Assembly: GCA_025667525.1 (NCBI GenBank)
Contig: CM046878.1
Span: forward strand, 395,254,974-395,318,973
Length of the DNA: 64,000 nt
Origin: Glebionis coronaria
Lineage: Eukaryota; Streptophyta; Magnoliopsida; Asterales; Asteraceae
Reading direction: 5' to 3'
Shown here: positions 20,754 to 33,212 of the stretch, piece by piece
Layout: the number at the start of each line of letters is the position of its first letter
Position numbering within the stretch: position 1 is the first letter of the stretch
Position numbers and translations under genes: made by a program
Notes under the pieces: model-generated
Databases searched by the model: none
What the model was told of the DNA's origin: nothing
The model's input: only the letters and a program-made list of their open reading frames with translations

Positions 20754-22973
20754 CTCCCCCATACTAAGCTATTGTCGTGCCCTCACGCAATGCTAGAATA
20801 AAGTATCTAAGCATCACCAAGATTCAATTTTATTACCCTTTATTGAAAAGTAAAAGACTTGCAACAATACTACGAAGATGTGTAAAGACATAATGTATGA
20901 TTTTCATCACGAATGTGACTTTTAGGGTCAAAGAATAGAAACAAGTAAATGTCCCTTAGAATAAATTTCGTCATCCTTGATTGTCATACATTCCATGATA
21001 AGTGCAAAAACGAGATCATTGTTGGTACAAGTCACAATGCTAACACTACTCATACGTCCAAATTGTGTAATACTTTTTCTCCCCGCAATCCTAGTTATTT
21101 TAAAAGGAAATGGGTTACTAGCATTTTTTAACTATTTGTCATGGATCACAAGTGATTCATTTTGACTTATTTGAGTATTTATTAGTCCGAAAGCAAAGTA
21201 GCACGATTTAATCGATAGTTAGCCGAAGGACAAAATCTTTTAAAACGGCTTCTCGTGTATCTCCTTAAGTTCATATCTTGGCATAACTCGTTTCACGATT
21301 TGAGACCTTTCTCGGACCGATATTTGGCATGTACTTCATACTTCAAATCTTGGGAAGACGTTCTTGAAATTATGGTCTTCTCTTCATATTTTAGAATTTC
21401 TTCACTTGATGTTTTTGAGAGATTCTTCATATTTGGACCACGACTTCATCATTTTTCTTCAATCCTTATTTTGGACTTTGATATACAACGATCTGCCTCC
21501 TTTTCGGACTTGGATATATTTATCCTCATACATTGTTAGGGTCTTTTTTTGATAGACTTTCTCCATGATCTTTAGGGGAGTAATTGCTTTTCGTCGTGTG
21601 TCTCGATCCCTTATATTGATTTAGGAATAATGATACTTCACATCATCTTGGATCTTTAGCAACAAAATAGAGCTCCTCATGCCTTGTTAGGGCCTTTTTG
21701 GATCTTCACCAATCTTCGCGTCCTGCTTCAATAAGTTATGCCTTGGCTATGAACTCTATTCAACCCCGAGCAACTTTTAAACGATCTTGGGCTAGAAGCT
21801 AAGTAACCTTTCAAATCGTACGACCTTACTTATTGCAATTATTTTTATTCCTAATGCATTGATCTTATGGGAAGAAAAAGCGACAATTAAAAACATATGA
21901 GTTTTTGAAAGAACATTTTCATGTTCTACGTTTAGCATGATCACTTGTCTAACTCTATCACTTCTCGTTCTTCACTATTTAAAGACCTCTAATTAAAGAG
22001 ACTCGTGAATACTTAGCCATGCAAGTCAAAATTAAGCCAAATTTTGATTAGCTTTCATTAAGACTATATCAAATCAAAGTTTTGGGTTTTCAAGCCACCT
22101 ATAGGATCTTGCACTTTCTTGGACTTTTTCAAGTTTAGAGAATGCATTTTATAGTTCCCTTGATAAGTGACTTTCTAGGATCAATTATAGGAACTTACGA
22201 AAAGTTCTTGTTCTTAACCCGAATGAGTTAAGACTTTCGCTTTTTAAAGTTCTCTATATAAAAGTCTAGCAAAACTTGAATTGAGCGGGTTAAGGAATGT
22301 AAATGGCTCCAAATGCCCATCAAGTCAAAAATTAGCTCTTATTCTACCCATCGGAAAATATACATTCGTGTCTTAAAAACACTTATGAAAACTAAGAAAA
22401 TTTTTAAAATTTTGCCATTTTTAGCCTTATTAGCAACAAAAACATAGAAAGTTGGAATACGTGACGGCGTAGAAAAGCAAGTATCTATTCACCCCCCCTA
22501 TACTAAAAATAAACATTGTCCTCAATGTTTCGAGTCTAAAGGTGGAGCACCCCCATACTAGAGACGAAGAATCGAATGCTTAGGATCTAGCATGGAAAGG
22601 GTGATCAACAATATATCTAAAGTCGTTTATTAAGTATGCTAAAAGATAATTGTTAGAGCAATAAAGGATATGTCAATGGATTCGTGAAAAAATTCTTCAA
22701 GCAAACGATGGAGGTTCACGTAAACGAACACGAGAGTCTTCAATCGTAGATGATGATGATGATCTAGATAACACAATCACAAACAACCACGAGACAACGA
22801 GTTGGAAGGGCACAAATTTCCTCTCATTAGTTATTAGTATGCATAAAAGGATAAGCATGGGATCTCCTCCACGAGGCACCTCGTTTTTTATTACCGAGTC
22901 ATGAGCTCGACTCGATCCCCTCAATATGTGAACATTTAGGGAAAATCATGGTATGGTCAATTTTTGATGGGGC
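20754..22973 (-). other. B 3' non-coding module
   Basis: The terminal purine tract TATGGGGGAG is at 20,754-20,763. The rest is non-coding and alignable by eye to C (8,163-10,092) and E (53,690-55,555). It includes the hairpin AACATTG-(TCCT)-CAATGTT at 22,512-22,529 and the adjacent G-run (C7 on the plus strand at about 22,492-22,498). Confidence 0.7.
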
Positions 22974-23644
22974 TTACATGATAAACAAGGCCCAAAAAGC
23001 AACCGGTAATAAGGAATAAGTCCTTAAATGATACAAAATACCGTGATCGAAGATGGCGTCTTCGTTTTCATAACAAATCAACGCCACTTCAACACGTGCC
23101 ATAAAAAGAGATGAGAAGTAGAAGGGTGGGACAATGGGTAAGATAAACTTTTGAGCTACTCGAGGTAGACTCACACCAAGCAAATAGATATTGTTTCCAT
23201 TTATTGCATCAGTGGAAGACCGAGATTTCCCTTTACAAGCAATTCCGGGATCAAATATCTCGTCCTCGGTGGACAAGGATGAGGGAACATAAGGGGCTTC
23301 CCCATACTAAAACCACACAAAGCATCGTCAAAAGGAATAGACGAGCTTGTAGCACTCAAAACACGTGGTGATGACGGAGTTAGATTTGTAGAAAAATCTT
23401 TTAAATCATATTTAAAATCTTTTCCATTTTTATCTTTTAAACTCTCCTTATGAAAACCCTTTTTGATTATGTCGAAAATATTTGGTGTTTCTAAGACGAT
23501 GTTAGTCACACTAAAAATTCTCACATTTGAAAACCGTTTTGGTTTGGGTGGTGGTAAGTTCTCAAAACGTTTATCGACAAAGAAAATCTCCCCGTCGGGG
23601 TCAACATATTCGTCATCTGAAAGATCTTCCATAGAAACCGGCAA
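22974..23644 (-). pseudogene. B C-terminal domain X (unknown), frameshifted
   Basis: Follows the protease where RT would be expected. Two overlapping frames (23,201-23,644, then 22,974-23,276) together match the end of the E reading frame almost residue for residue. The landmarks are DDEYVDP, FFVDKRFENLPPP, TPNIFDIIKKGFHKE, FSTNLTPSSPR, EDEIFDP, ACKGKSRSSTDAING, LLGVSLPRVA, PPFYFSSLF and ENEDAIFD. I do not recognise the domain. It has no catalytic motif I can name, no membrane segment and no zinc ligands. One shift lies near 23,640 (from the protease frame) and another near 23,290. Confidence 0.6.
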
Positions 23645-24909
23645 CTTATCAACACTTTCAAGAATGAATGTTCGAGGTGAGGCGAAGGATTTTTCGATTC
23701 AAGTATTGACGGTTTCTTCTTTGTAGGCTTTACACTCATAACCTCCACCGACGGAGGAAATGGTAAATTGTTTTTGGCGACATTTCCTAAAACTCTTGGT
23801 GAAAATCCTTTGCAAACGACATTGGTTGAATCACCATGGTTTAAAGTTGCAATAGAATAGACATGAGAAAGATTGGAGTTTTGTGTTGCATTGATGACAA
23901 GTTCTTCCTCATTGAAACGAAGGGTGATTTTTCGAGCATGAACATCAATAAGTGCTCTTGATGTATCCAAAAATGAACGACCCAAAATGAGAGGAACTTT
24001 TCGATCGATAGGAATGTCTACAACGATAAAGTCAACGGGATAGTAAAACTTTCCGACTTTAACGAAAACGTCCTCGGCTACTCCACATGCTAAAATCATA
24101 GAATGATCGGCCATCTCGATAGACATGTTCGAAGGAGTAAGAGCCGGAAGCGAAAGCGATTTAAAAATCTCAAGAGCCATTAAATTAATACTAGCACCAA
24201 GATCGGCCAAGGCGTAGCATTCCTCCATATCTTGAATTGCACATGGAATCAAAAATTTACCGGGATCACCGACTTTTTGTGGTATGCGGCTAAGAAAAAC
24301 CGAGGAACAACTAGACGATTGTTGTAACTTCTCTTTGTTGTTTAGCATACTTTTGAAGTTTGCGGCGAATCGAGGCATCATGATAAGAGCGTCGACAAAA
24401 CTTATGTTAAAATGTATATCACGAAACATTTTCATAAAAAGCTCAAATTGATAATTATTCTGTTCTTGTGCCTTTTCCTTGTTACGTCTTGAAGGGTAAG
24501 GTAAGGGTGGTGTGGGTTGGACATTAGGCAACGGCCTTGTAATCTCGGGTTCCATGATTGGTATTGGTTCAACCGTAGGTGTGGTATGAGCGGTACTTCG
24601 TGGGATTGTAATATGTTCCTTTTCGACCATCACCTCGGGCTCTTTCTCGATTTCCTTCTCCGTAGAAGTACTTGGACGAGAGATTGGTTCCTTGAAAGTT
24701 TTACCACTTCGTGTAGTAATAACCTTCATTTCTCCCTTCGGGTTTGCAATGGTATCACTAGGAAGACTACCCGAGGAAGAGGGTTTACACATGATTGCTT
24801 CAAACATTTTTGTCATTCGGTCTTCAAATTTTGATTGCCTCAAATCCGCTTTTAACAATTCTTGCTTAATCTCATGTTGTCCTTGTTCCATTTTATGTTG
24901 GTTTTGTTA
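23521..24909 (-). CDS. B Gag tail and aspartic protease
   Basis: Open from a TAA at 24,907-24,909, where the same frame continues upstream (one base from CAA), to 23,521. The first part is a Gln/Lys-rich coil and a short spacer (GEMKVITTRSGK). The protease has ALADLGAS (Asp at 24,202-24,204) and ends in VPLILGRSFLDTSRALIDVH. The active-site triad is Asp-Leu-Gly rather than Asp-Thr/Ser-Gly, as in C and E. The protease would cleave Gag. After it the frame drifts and shifts into domain X near 23,640 without any RT motif. Confidence 0.75.
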
Positions 24910-25039
24910 AAGACGTTGGACATTTCCTTCCATTTTATTAGCATGAGTTTTAAGTTCATTAGCAAGTTCGTTTTTAAGCTCGTTTTTCAACTCGGATCTT
25001 AAGCTAATCATCTCACGTTGCATGTTATCAAACTTAGCA

Positions 25040-26407
25040 TCATTTGTTATCAAACGTTGCATGTGTAGTGTTTTGAAAATCACAGTTTTGGTTTTGATTT
25101 GCAACTTGTCCATTCCCATTTTGATAATTCCCTTTGTTGTAGTTACGTGAATTGCCTTGATAATTACCACCTTGATTGTTGTTTCGATAGTTATTAGCAT
25201 TTTGATTTGGTGGAGCTTGATTTGGGCGGGAACCGTGGCCGTTTTGGTTATAAGTTCCCGTTGCTACGTAAGCACTCGAAGTGTTACCACCGGCGGTAAT
25301 GCACTCGGAAAGATCATGAGCTCCACCACAAGACAAACAACTCTTAGCAACCGCTTTAACCGAAGCGGAATTCAAAGCCTCTTGTGTTTTCCAATGAGTC
25401 ATAAGATTAGCAAATCTATCGAAAAACCGATTTTCCTCATTAGCTTCATCATGTAAGGCATTAATGCTACGAGACGATAACGACGATGACGAACCCATAT
25501 TGGCAACACTCGGTGTGTTACGAGGGCTATAAACCTTAGATCCATTCTCGATAATCTTTAAAGCTTCATCGGTCGTTTTGCACAAAAAATTACCACCCGC
25601 GGCGGCATTCAAGTAATCTCGTTCATGATCATTTAGCCCATTATAAAAAGTATCAACTTGATGTAATTCCGAAAAATCATGGTGTGGACATTCATGTAAC
25701 ATTTCCTTAAATCGTTCCCATGCCATTGAAAAACTTTCATTATTTCGTTGTACAAATCTTGAAATCTCATTTTTCAAATGTGTTGTTTTAGATGGTGGAA
25801 AAAATTTGTTCACAAACTTAGAAACGAGATCACCCCATGTCAAAATCGAATTTGGCGGTTCTTTCTCGAGCCAAATTTTAGCGGGTCCATCTAACGAGTA
25901 TGGAAACAACATCATCTTAATGGCGTCATGTGGAACATCCTTAAACTTGCTAGTAGCGGTGAGACGATTAAAATTCCTTATGTGGTAATGCGGGTTGTCT
26001 TTCTCATGACCTCTAAACTTATTAGCTTGCAACAGCAACATTAAACCCGTCTTAATCTCGAAATTCTCCGCAAGGATAGCGGGAATCACAATGACCTCTC
26101 CAAAACCCTCGGTGGGTGCTTGAAGCAACTCCATCATAGTACGATTAGCCATTACGACTTCTTGTTCTACAATAGGTTCAACAATTGGAGTTTGTTCTTC
26201 AATCAACGTCTCTTGATTTGCTTGCTTTTGAAGACGTTTACGAGCTCGTTTTGCTTGATACGAGTGATCATAAACTTCACGAAGAATGGGAGGTGAGCAA
26301 AGAAGATTCTTTTTGGGTGTTTTGTGAATTTTCAATTTTTTTGTGTTTTTGATTGTTTTTAATTTTTTTTGGATTTTGGTGTATCTTCGTAGACAACAAT
26401 CTACCAA
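25040..26407 (-). CDS. B Gag (capsid and zinc knuckle)
   Basis: Capsid homologous to those of C and E (AENFEIKTGL, FPYSLDGPAKIWLEKEPPNSI, KFVNKFFPPSKTTHLKNEI, CPHHDFSELHQVDTFYNGL, NAAAGGNFL). It is followed by the shortened knuckle CLSCGGAHDLSEC at 25,301-25,339 and an Asn/Gln/Gly-rich tail. The frame shifts near 25,060: the tail continues in the next frame (24,907-25,200) with a run of ELKNEL heptad-like repeats. The true start is uncertain. The MRTRS opening of C and E is not preserved, and MANRTMMELLQAP (about residue 90) is a later Met. Residues 1-45 look like read-through leader. Confidence 0.75.
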   Translation of the reverse strand: MVDCCLRRYTKIQKKLKTIKNTKKLKIHKTPKKNLLCSPPILREVYDHSYQAKRARKRLQKQANQETLIEEQTPIVEPIVEQEVVMANRTMMELLQAPTEGFGEVIVIPAILAENFEIKTGLMLLLQANKFRGHEKDNPHYHIRNFNRLTATSKFKDVPHDAIKMMLFPYSLDGPAKIWLEKEPPNSILTWGDLVSKFVNKFFPPSKTTHLKNEISRFVQRNNESFSMAWERFKEMLHECPHHDFSELHQVDTFYNGLNDHERDYLNAAAGGNFLCKTTDEALKIIENGSKVYSPRNTPSVANMGSSSSLSSRSINALHDEANEENRFFDRFANLMTHWKTQEALNSASVKAVAKSCLSCGGAHDLSECITAGGNTSSAYVATGTYNQNGHGSRPNQAPPNQNANNYRNNNQGGNYQGNSRNYNKGNYQNGNGQVANQNQNCDFQNTTHATFDNK

Positions 26408-26998
26408 ATCTCTCCTCGAATCAAACTCTTGATTAAAGAAGCCTCAAAAGAATGAAAACGATCACGTGGAGTGAACGCCTTCGAATGACTTTAGAACTTT
26501 GGTAAAAACCAAATTGTTCAAGAGGGTTTAATCACAAAGAAACCAAACAAATATATTATACGTAATAATACTTTGGGCGGCAAAACCCTCGATTAGCCTT
26601 CAATCTCAAAATACTCACAAGCAAGCGGGGAAACGAGGCGGTGCGAAGCACTTAAGAGCCTTTTTCCTTAGGGTATATTTTATAATACCCGCCTTATACC
26701 CACCTTATAGTTCGTATTTTTCAAAATCAAGCTTCACGAAAGTATTTATTTATTTTTGCCTTTTTCTTTTTGTTTGAGATTCGAATACAATAATTAGGAG
26801 ATCAAATCCCAAATAAGGTTGTGTTTTCACACTTTTGGAGATATTTTGTATTGATTGTGATACTTAATACAATATAGTAATAATAATTTCACAAGAAAAA
26901 CCAAAAAACCGATAATACGTATTAGTAGATTTCTACTAATACAAATACTATTTATGGTTAATATTAAAAACAACAAGACAAATTAATCACGACACACC
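26408..26998 (-). other. B untranslated leader
   Basis: About 590 bp between primer site and Gag, without a gene. A block near 26,586-26,680 (GAGGCGGTGCGAAGCACTTAAGAGCC) matches the E leader near 49,455-49,560, supporting common ancestry. Confidence 0.6.
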
Positions 26999-27016
26999 TC
27001 CCCGGCAGCGGCGCCA
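26999..27016 (-). promoter_or_regulatory. B primer-binding site
   Basis: Minus strand TGGCGCCGCTGCCGGGGA, a few bases after the LTR end; identical to that of E. Confidence 0.8.
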
Positions 27017-27021
27017 AAATT

Positions 27022-30000
27022 TGTTGCGGTAAATTACAACTCTTGTTTAGGAAAACAAAGAGCGTAAAGTAGGGAAAGTATTGAATACGACGGTTTAGGA
27101 AAACCGTGTACAAATGACCCTAATGAAGTTCCAAGTTCGTTTCCCAAGGAGGTATATGTGTGTGACTAAAATGTAGCAAGATTTGAGATTAATATTGGTT
27201 TAGAAGGGGATGAGAAAAGAGAATGACGAAGACGTGAAATTAATTACTACTACGACTACACGTAAAACCGTAAAAAGTACAAAAATAAAAATTAATTCTA
27301 AAAATTACCAAAAATTCACCAAAAATCAAAATAAATAAACTAAGAGTTTGTCAATGATCAAAACTTTTTCAAACCTTTTAATTAATTAAATTTTAATTTT
27401 TAAATGCTAATTAAAGCCCTAAAAATCAAATTAATTATTAAAAAGCCCAAACAAAGATTTTTCAATTAGTAAACCTCTAAAATGACCTAAAAGATTAAAA
27501 ACTATTTTTATAAAATTTTAAACTAATAAAAACTATTTAAAATGATTTAAAAAACTATTAAAACTTAAAATAATTATAAAAATTAATCTAAAGATGATAA
27601 AATTAATCTAAGAGTTGCAAAAATCCTATTTTAATGTATTTAAGCTAAGAAAAATATAAAAAGTAAAAATGTGAAATTTGAAAAATAATAATAAAATAAT
27701 ATTAAAATAATATTAAAAATCCAAAAATTATAAAAAATTCTAAAAACTTGCAAACTAGTATATTTTAACCTAAATAAACAGAAAATGAAAGTGAAATGAC
27801 CAGAATACCCCTATTGGGCCCTCAAATTGGCCAAAAGCAAAATCAGTCAACACAAATGGGCTTTTTAGCCCAAAAAGTCAAAATAAGCCCAAAATACTTG
27901 GAAAAGCCCTATCTGACTCAAAATTCAATTCTAAACACGAAACTCTGAAGGCCCAAAAGCTGAAAGTGAGCTTATCACAACTTAATGAACAAACGGCTTA
28001 TTCTTATTGGGCCAATAAGCCCATTAAGCAATAAGCCAATGCCATAAGCTCTAATTTGACACACAACCTTCTTTTGGGATACTAAAGAGATCTGTAAAAA
28101 GAAATTTTGAAAAAGCACACTCAATAAGCCAGAAATAAGCAAAAAACAATTCCACAAAACGACAAAATAGTCGGGTTCGAGTTCTAGGGCGATTCAGAAG
28201 CTCTGGTTTGTTGCAAAAGCTCACAAATAGCTTAACTAAGAATAATCAATCAAGAAGATCACAAAAAGCCAAGTAGAATAAGCTGTGAGAACCAATAAGC
28301 TGGCTGAAAAAGCCAAATAAGCTAGTTTTCTAGCAAAAGCTTTACCAAAAGACTTGTAACCTTCCAAATTTGTTATTAAGATGAGAAAAATGAGTTATAT
28401 TACAAAAACCAAGTTGTTGCATGTACCAATAAGCAAAACAGATTCAATAAGCTATATGACCAAGTTTGACCAAAAGTCAAACGCTGACATGAGAAAATCA
28501 AACGCTGACAAGCACAATTTTGGACGTTGACAGACTTAATGAAGTGTTTAAAAAAAATTTTCACCCTGCTGGTCAAGGCTTGAGTAAAAGCCTTGTGAAT
28601 CAAGGTCTACCAGTTGGGTAGACGTGATGAGTTTTGGCACAAATAAGCCAATAAGCAAGTAAGCTTATAAGCTATCAACAAAGCAATCCAAATAGCCAAA
28701 TATCCTCACAAGCAGCACATAAACAGGATTCAAGCAGCAAAATCACAAGGCATACACTAGGATATCAAATGCAAGCACCAAATGAGGTGGTCACTTTGCT
28801 GATGCAAATGACCACTTCAGCCAACTTTGATAAGCTATAACACACTCAATAAGCCACAAAATTCAACAACCAGATAACCAATAGATAGCTTATCACCTAA
28901 ACTCTTCCCAAACCTGATTTCAGACCTTAGATCCAACTAACAAAGAAGTTATTGGATCTGATGTGTTTGACCAATCTCAAAAACACTTTTATCAGATTTT
29001 TGCAAAACTTCAAATCCCTTTCCCAAACTTTCAGAAACTTAACCAATGGCTAAAACTTGTATATTATGACTTGTTTAGACTTCCCAAACCCTAAGAACCA
29101 AGGGCACAAGACCACAAGGCCTTATGAACCAGTAATCCCAAACAGTCCTTAATTAATCACTTTTCAAACAAAATTCTTATTCCTTCAAACAACCTACTGA
29201 TTTTATAGATCAAATAGCTACACTAGGTGACAACTAACAGATTGCAACCATAAAACACAAAGCACAAACACAAAATCTCCAAATCACATACCAAATCATA
29301 AAACAAACAATATCATGTGATTTTTAGAGGAATCTTAATCAAGAGCTTATACCTGTCCGCCACAACATCTTAGGAGGACCAGCAATGCTACTTGGACCTT
29401 GTTCAACAACTAGAATAAGACCAAGCTACTTCAACAAGAAAGATGGATGACTGCCTTGGTTGATGTTTCAAAGCAGAAACTCAAGGGCTTGATTTCTTCA
29501 ACACAATGAACAAACAACCCAACCAAAGGCCCTAATCCCTTCTCAAGCTTGGTGTCAACAAGCTTGTAAGAGCTTATAGCTTTTGGTTAAGGATTAGTAC
29601 AACAAAATAAGAAAATTCAGAAACCTCTTTTTAATCTTTGTTCAAACTTGAAAACCTTACCAAACATAAACGTCCTTGAACCAAATGTTTCAAGCACACT
29701 TATAACATCAAATGGAACTCATAATTACCCTTAAACAACACCAACTTTGAAAAACATAAACAGGAATTACAATTTTCTCAAAATGCCAACTTTTATAAAT
29801 TTCAAAAAGGAATTACAATGTTTAAAAGGTAAAACTGGAACAAAGGGACTCTCACAAGTTGAGGCCTCCTTTTATAGGCCTAACAGATGGTTCTAGAATG
29901 CTAAAAACCCTAGCTATGAATTCTCAGAATTTCCAATTGAGTGCTTGATGTCGTTTGATGTGTGTGAGTTGTCCAAATGCATCATGGACGTTCATTTTAG

Positions 30001-30937
30001 CTTGCAAGTTAAGCAGAGAGCCTTGGCTGTTGATCTTGACACGTGTCCTTACTTGGAGAGAAAGTTGTGATGTGATTGGGTAACGGGGTAGATGGTAGGG
30101 TCCATTGGTGAGTGGAGAAGAGGGATTTAATGTTGGGATGGGTTTCAGGTGAGGTGAATCACACATGTGCCAAGGTAATTTCTTTTTCCCCTTTGTTTTG
30201 TAAAAAGTAAAACTGGGTTCATCACGTGCTACAGTGCCACGTTTGATCCGATTTTAGTGGAGGATTTGTGTTTGGCGCGTGTTTGTTAAGTTTAAACTTA
30301 GGCAAATGACATAACAAGTCCTTGTGTTTTGGTGAAATGGGTATAAAATGTTTTCAGCCAACAAAACTTTCTTCCCTTTGTTAATTAAGTTCCATACTTC
30401 ACACTTTTGGCACAAAACTTTTCCAAAAAGATAGCAAGGGTTATTTTTGCCATTTTTCCATAATTGAGGGACTGAATTTGGACTTTCTTGATCTTCAAAG
30501 GTCTTCAATGTATCTTTGACTCCTTGAGGGACCATAATTGACAAATTAGAATTGATGAGGGACTAATCTTGCCATTTCTTCAAAGTTGAAGGACCATTTT
30601 TATAATTTTGACAAACTTAAGGTACCAAACTTGTAATTATGAATATACAAGGGTTTTAAGTGTAATTTCTTCATTCATTGAGGATCAATCTAGAATTTCT
30701 TCAAGTCTTCAAGGTTTAATCTTGGTTAATTCATGAACTAGGGCCCGGTTCCTTGTACGGCTTCGTTTCTCGTGTCCGTTTTTCCTTGTTTCTTGTGATC
30801 TTTTGCCTTTTTCACGATATCCATACCTAAAACACACAAGTAAACAAATACAAGCATATATATGGTATTTTATGACATTTTTATGCATTTAAAGCCCGCA
30901 AAGAACGATGAGATCATGTATAAATGCCATCTCATAA
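27022..30937 (-). repeat. B 5' LTR (3,916 bp)
   Basis: Complete copy. The minus-strand TATA box (TATAAAA) is at 29,870-29,876, so U3 is about 1.06 kb and R/U5 about 2.85 kb. The AATAAGC-rich zone recurs at about 27,880-28,880. The outer terminus reads CATCTCATAA against CATCTCATCA in the other LTR, a one-base loss of the CA end. No gene is supported inside. Confidence 0.88.
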
Positions 30938-30942
30938 ATGCT
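30938..30942. repeat. Target-site duplication of B, right copy (ATGCT)
   Basis: Matches 6,027-6,031; the Copia-2 pol sequence resumes directly. Confidence 0.8.
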
Positions 30943-33212
30943 TGAGGGTTGATCTAGAGCCCGACGAGTGGATTAAGGATAGTGGTTGTTCTAAACACAT
31001 GACGGGAAATCGAATTCTTTTCTTCACTTAAAAAGCATACAATAGAGGTAATGTCACATTCACTAGTAGTCTACGTGGTAACATCATCAGCAAAGGTATG
31101 ATTTCTCTTAACTTCTTAGCCATCGTAAATGTTGAGCATGTTGATAACTTAGGTTTTGAGTTACTAAGTATAGGTTAAAATTTTGACAATAAGTGTATGG
31201 TCATCTTTTCCGAACATGATAGTGAAATTTGTAAAAGATGGAAAGATTATTGGAAAAGGTGTTAGAAAGCATGGGCTTTATGTCATGAAGGTTAGTAGGA
31301 AGTCTAAAGACAACATATGTCTAGAGACTTTAGATGAAAGTTCTACTCTTTAGCATAAGATATTAGGCCACGTTAATATGCGTTTAATTCAATCTTTGGT
31401 CTCTAAAGAGTTGGTGAGACATCTCCCTAAGATAAATTTTGATAGTCACTTTTTTATGCTTGCAAAATTGGGAAGAAGTTCACTCTAGTCACAAAGCCAA
31501 GAATTTGGTTTCAACCTCTCGGTGCCTAGAGCTCCTACATATGGATCTCTTTGGACCTTCCTCTATACGGAGTTATGGAGGTAACTTTTATAACCCTAGT
31601 GATAGATGATGTATATTCTAGATTCACTTGGACTAGATTTTTGGCTAATAAGAATGAAGCTTTCGATCATTTCAAAATATTTATTCGGAAGATCCAAAAT
31701 TAACTAGGATGTCCAATTGTGTCTATTATGATGGATCATGGTAGGTAATTTGATAATGAAGTGCAATTTGGTGCCTTTTATGAAGCTCATGGTATTACCC
31801 ATAACTTCTCGGCTCCTCGCACTCCACAATCAAATGGGATAGTCGAAAGGAAGAATAGGACTCTCCAAGAGATGAGTAGGACCATGTTAAGCGAGCAATC
31901 CTTGCCTCAAAAGTTTTGGTGCAATGTCGTGGACACAACTACCTATATTCTCAACCGAATTCTTATTCGACCTTTTCTAGAAAGACCCCCTATGAGATTC
32001 TTAAAGGTAAGAAGCCCTCATTAGAATATTTTAAGGTGTTTGGAAGCAAGTGCTTCATCCTAAACACCAAATATTAACATACTAAGTTCGAACCAAAGTC
32101 ATACGAAGGTATCTTTTTAGGATATTCACAATCTAGTAAAGCCTACATAGTCCTTAAGAGAACCTCGTGCTTAATCGAAGAATCACTCAACGTGAAATTC
32201 GTTGAAACTCTAGCTTCGTCCAAGACACCACCTTTAGTAGATGATGACTTAGATGAATTAGACATAGTTAAAGCCAAAGAGGTTAGAAAACTAGGAGATG
32301 AAGACCTTATTGTTGAAAAGGTAGTCAACATTAAGGAATCTAAAGATCATGCCCTAAAGAATGTCATAGGCGACCTTAACAAAGGACTCTTAGATCTCAA
32401 GCCCAAAATCAAAGTAACTTCTTTTGTTTCATATCTTTGATTGAACCTAATAATGTTAAAGAATCTTTGATGGACGAGAGTTGAGTCATCGTCGTGCAAG
32501 AAGAATTAAATCAATTCATTGCTAATGACGTTTGAGAACTTGTTCCTTCACCTAGAAATAATACCATCATAGGAACCAAATAGGTTTATATAAACAAACT
32601 AGATGAGAATGGTGTAGTGTTTCGTAACAAGGCTAGACTTGTAGATCAAGGTTATAATCAACAAGTAGGAATTGATTATGACGAGACATATGCACCGTAG
32701 AAAGGTTAGAGTCTATTAGGATCCTTTTAGCATATGCTTGTGCATTAGATTTTAAGCTTCAACAAATCGATGTAAAGAGTGCATTTCTTAACGGTTTGAT
32801 CAATGAGGAGGTATATATGGCTCAACCTCCCGACTTCATTGATTTTGAGAAACCGGATCATGTTTACAAGCTTAAAAAAGCTCTATATGGTCTTAAACAA
32901 GAACCCAAAGCTGAGAACGATAGAATTAAAGCGTTTCTTGTAAAACATGAGTATACCATGGGAATGGTAGACAATACACTCTTTAAAAAGAAGAAAGGAT
33001 CTAACCTTATCATTGTTCAAATATTTGTCGACGACATTATAAATGGTTCAACTTATCAAAGTATGTGTTATGACTTTGCTAAAATCATGCATGACGAGTT
33101 CAAAATGAGTATGATGGTTGAACTTAACTTCTTTTTAGGAATCTAAATTAAACAAATGGACGTTGGTATTTTATTTAATCAATCTAAGTATGTTAAATAA
33201 ATGCTAATCAAA
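30943..33212 (+). pseudogene. Copia-2 pol pseudogene (integrase and reverse transcriptase)
   Basis: The pre-integrase region is readable from about 30,960. Integrase core remnants follow: a DHGR-like Asp at about 31,733, then the clearest piece at 31,761-32,024 with HNFSAPRTPQSNGIVERKNR, which holds the catalytic Glu. After a charged spacer (32,192-32,440), RT appears from about 32,575. VDVKSAFLNG-like sequence at about 32,770 and a YVDD-equivalent FVDDI at about 33,027 are followed by ELNFFLGI. The frame has many stops and shifts. It ends abruptly within RT at the F insertion (33,212); RNase H would lie beyond F. Confidence 0.8.

Larger units (their letters stand above)
6032..30937 (-). mobile_element. 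Element B: non-autonomous Gypsy-type element with about 3.9-kb LTRs (gag-protease-X)
   Basis: Minus-strand element. LTRs are 27,022-30,937 (3,916 bp) and 6,032-20,753. Subtracting the C insertion and its 5-bp duplication from the second leaves 3,917 bp. The primer site at 26,999-27,016 is TGGCGCCGCTGCCGGGGA and the polypurine tract at 20,754-20,763 reads TATGGGGGAG. The 6.3-kb interior codes for Gag, an aspartic protease and a conserved unknown domain only. No RT, RNase H or integrase motif is seen on either strand. It is flanked by ATGCT duplications within Copia-2. Confidence 0.85.
3170..33212 (+). mobile_element. Copia-2, degraded Ty1/Copia element, host of the nest
   Basis: Two separated parts have the same orientation and complementary content: a 5' LTR remnant plus gag (3,170-6,026) and integrase plus RT (30,943-33,212). 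They meet cleanly at the ATGCT duplication of element B. At the join the reading resumes in the pre-integrase region (WIKDSGCSKHMTG at about 30,970). Copia-1 interrupts its LTR, and element F ends it at 33,212. Many stops and shifts mark it as the oldest element here. Confidence 0.8.
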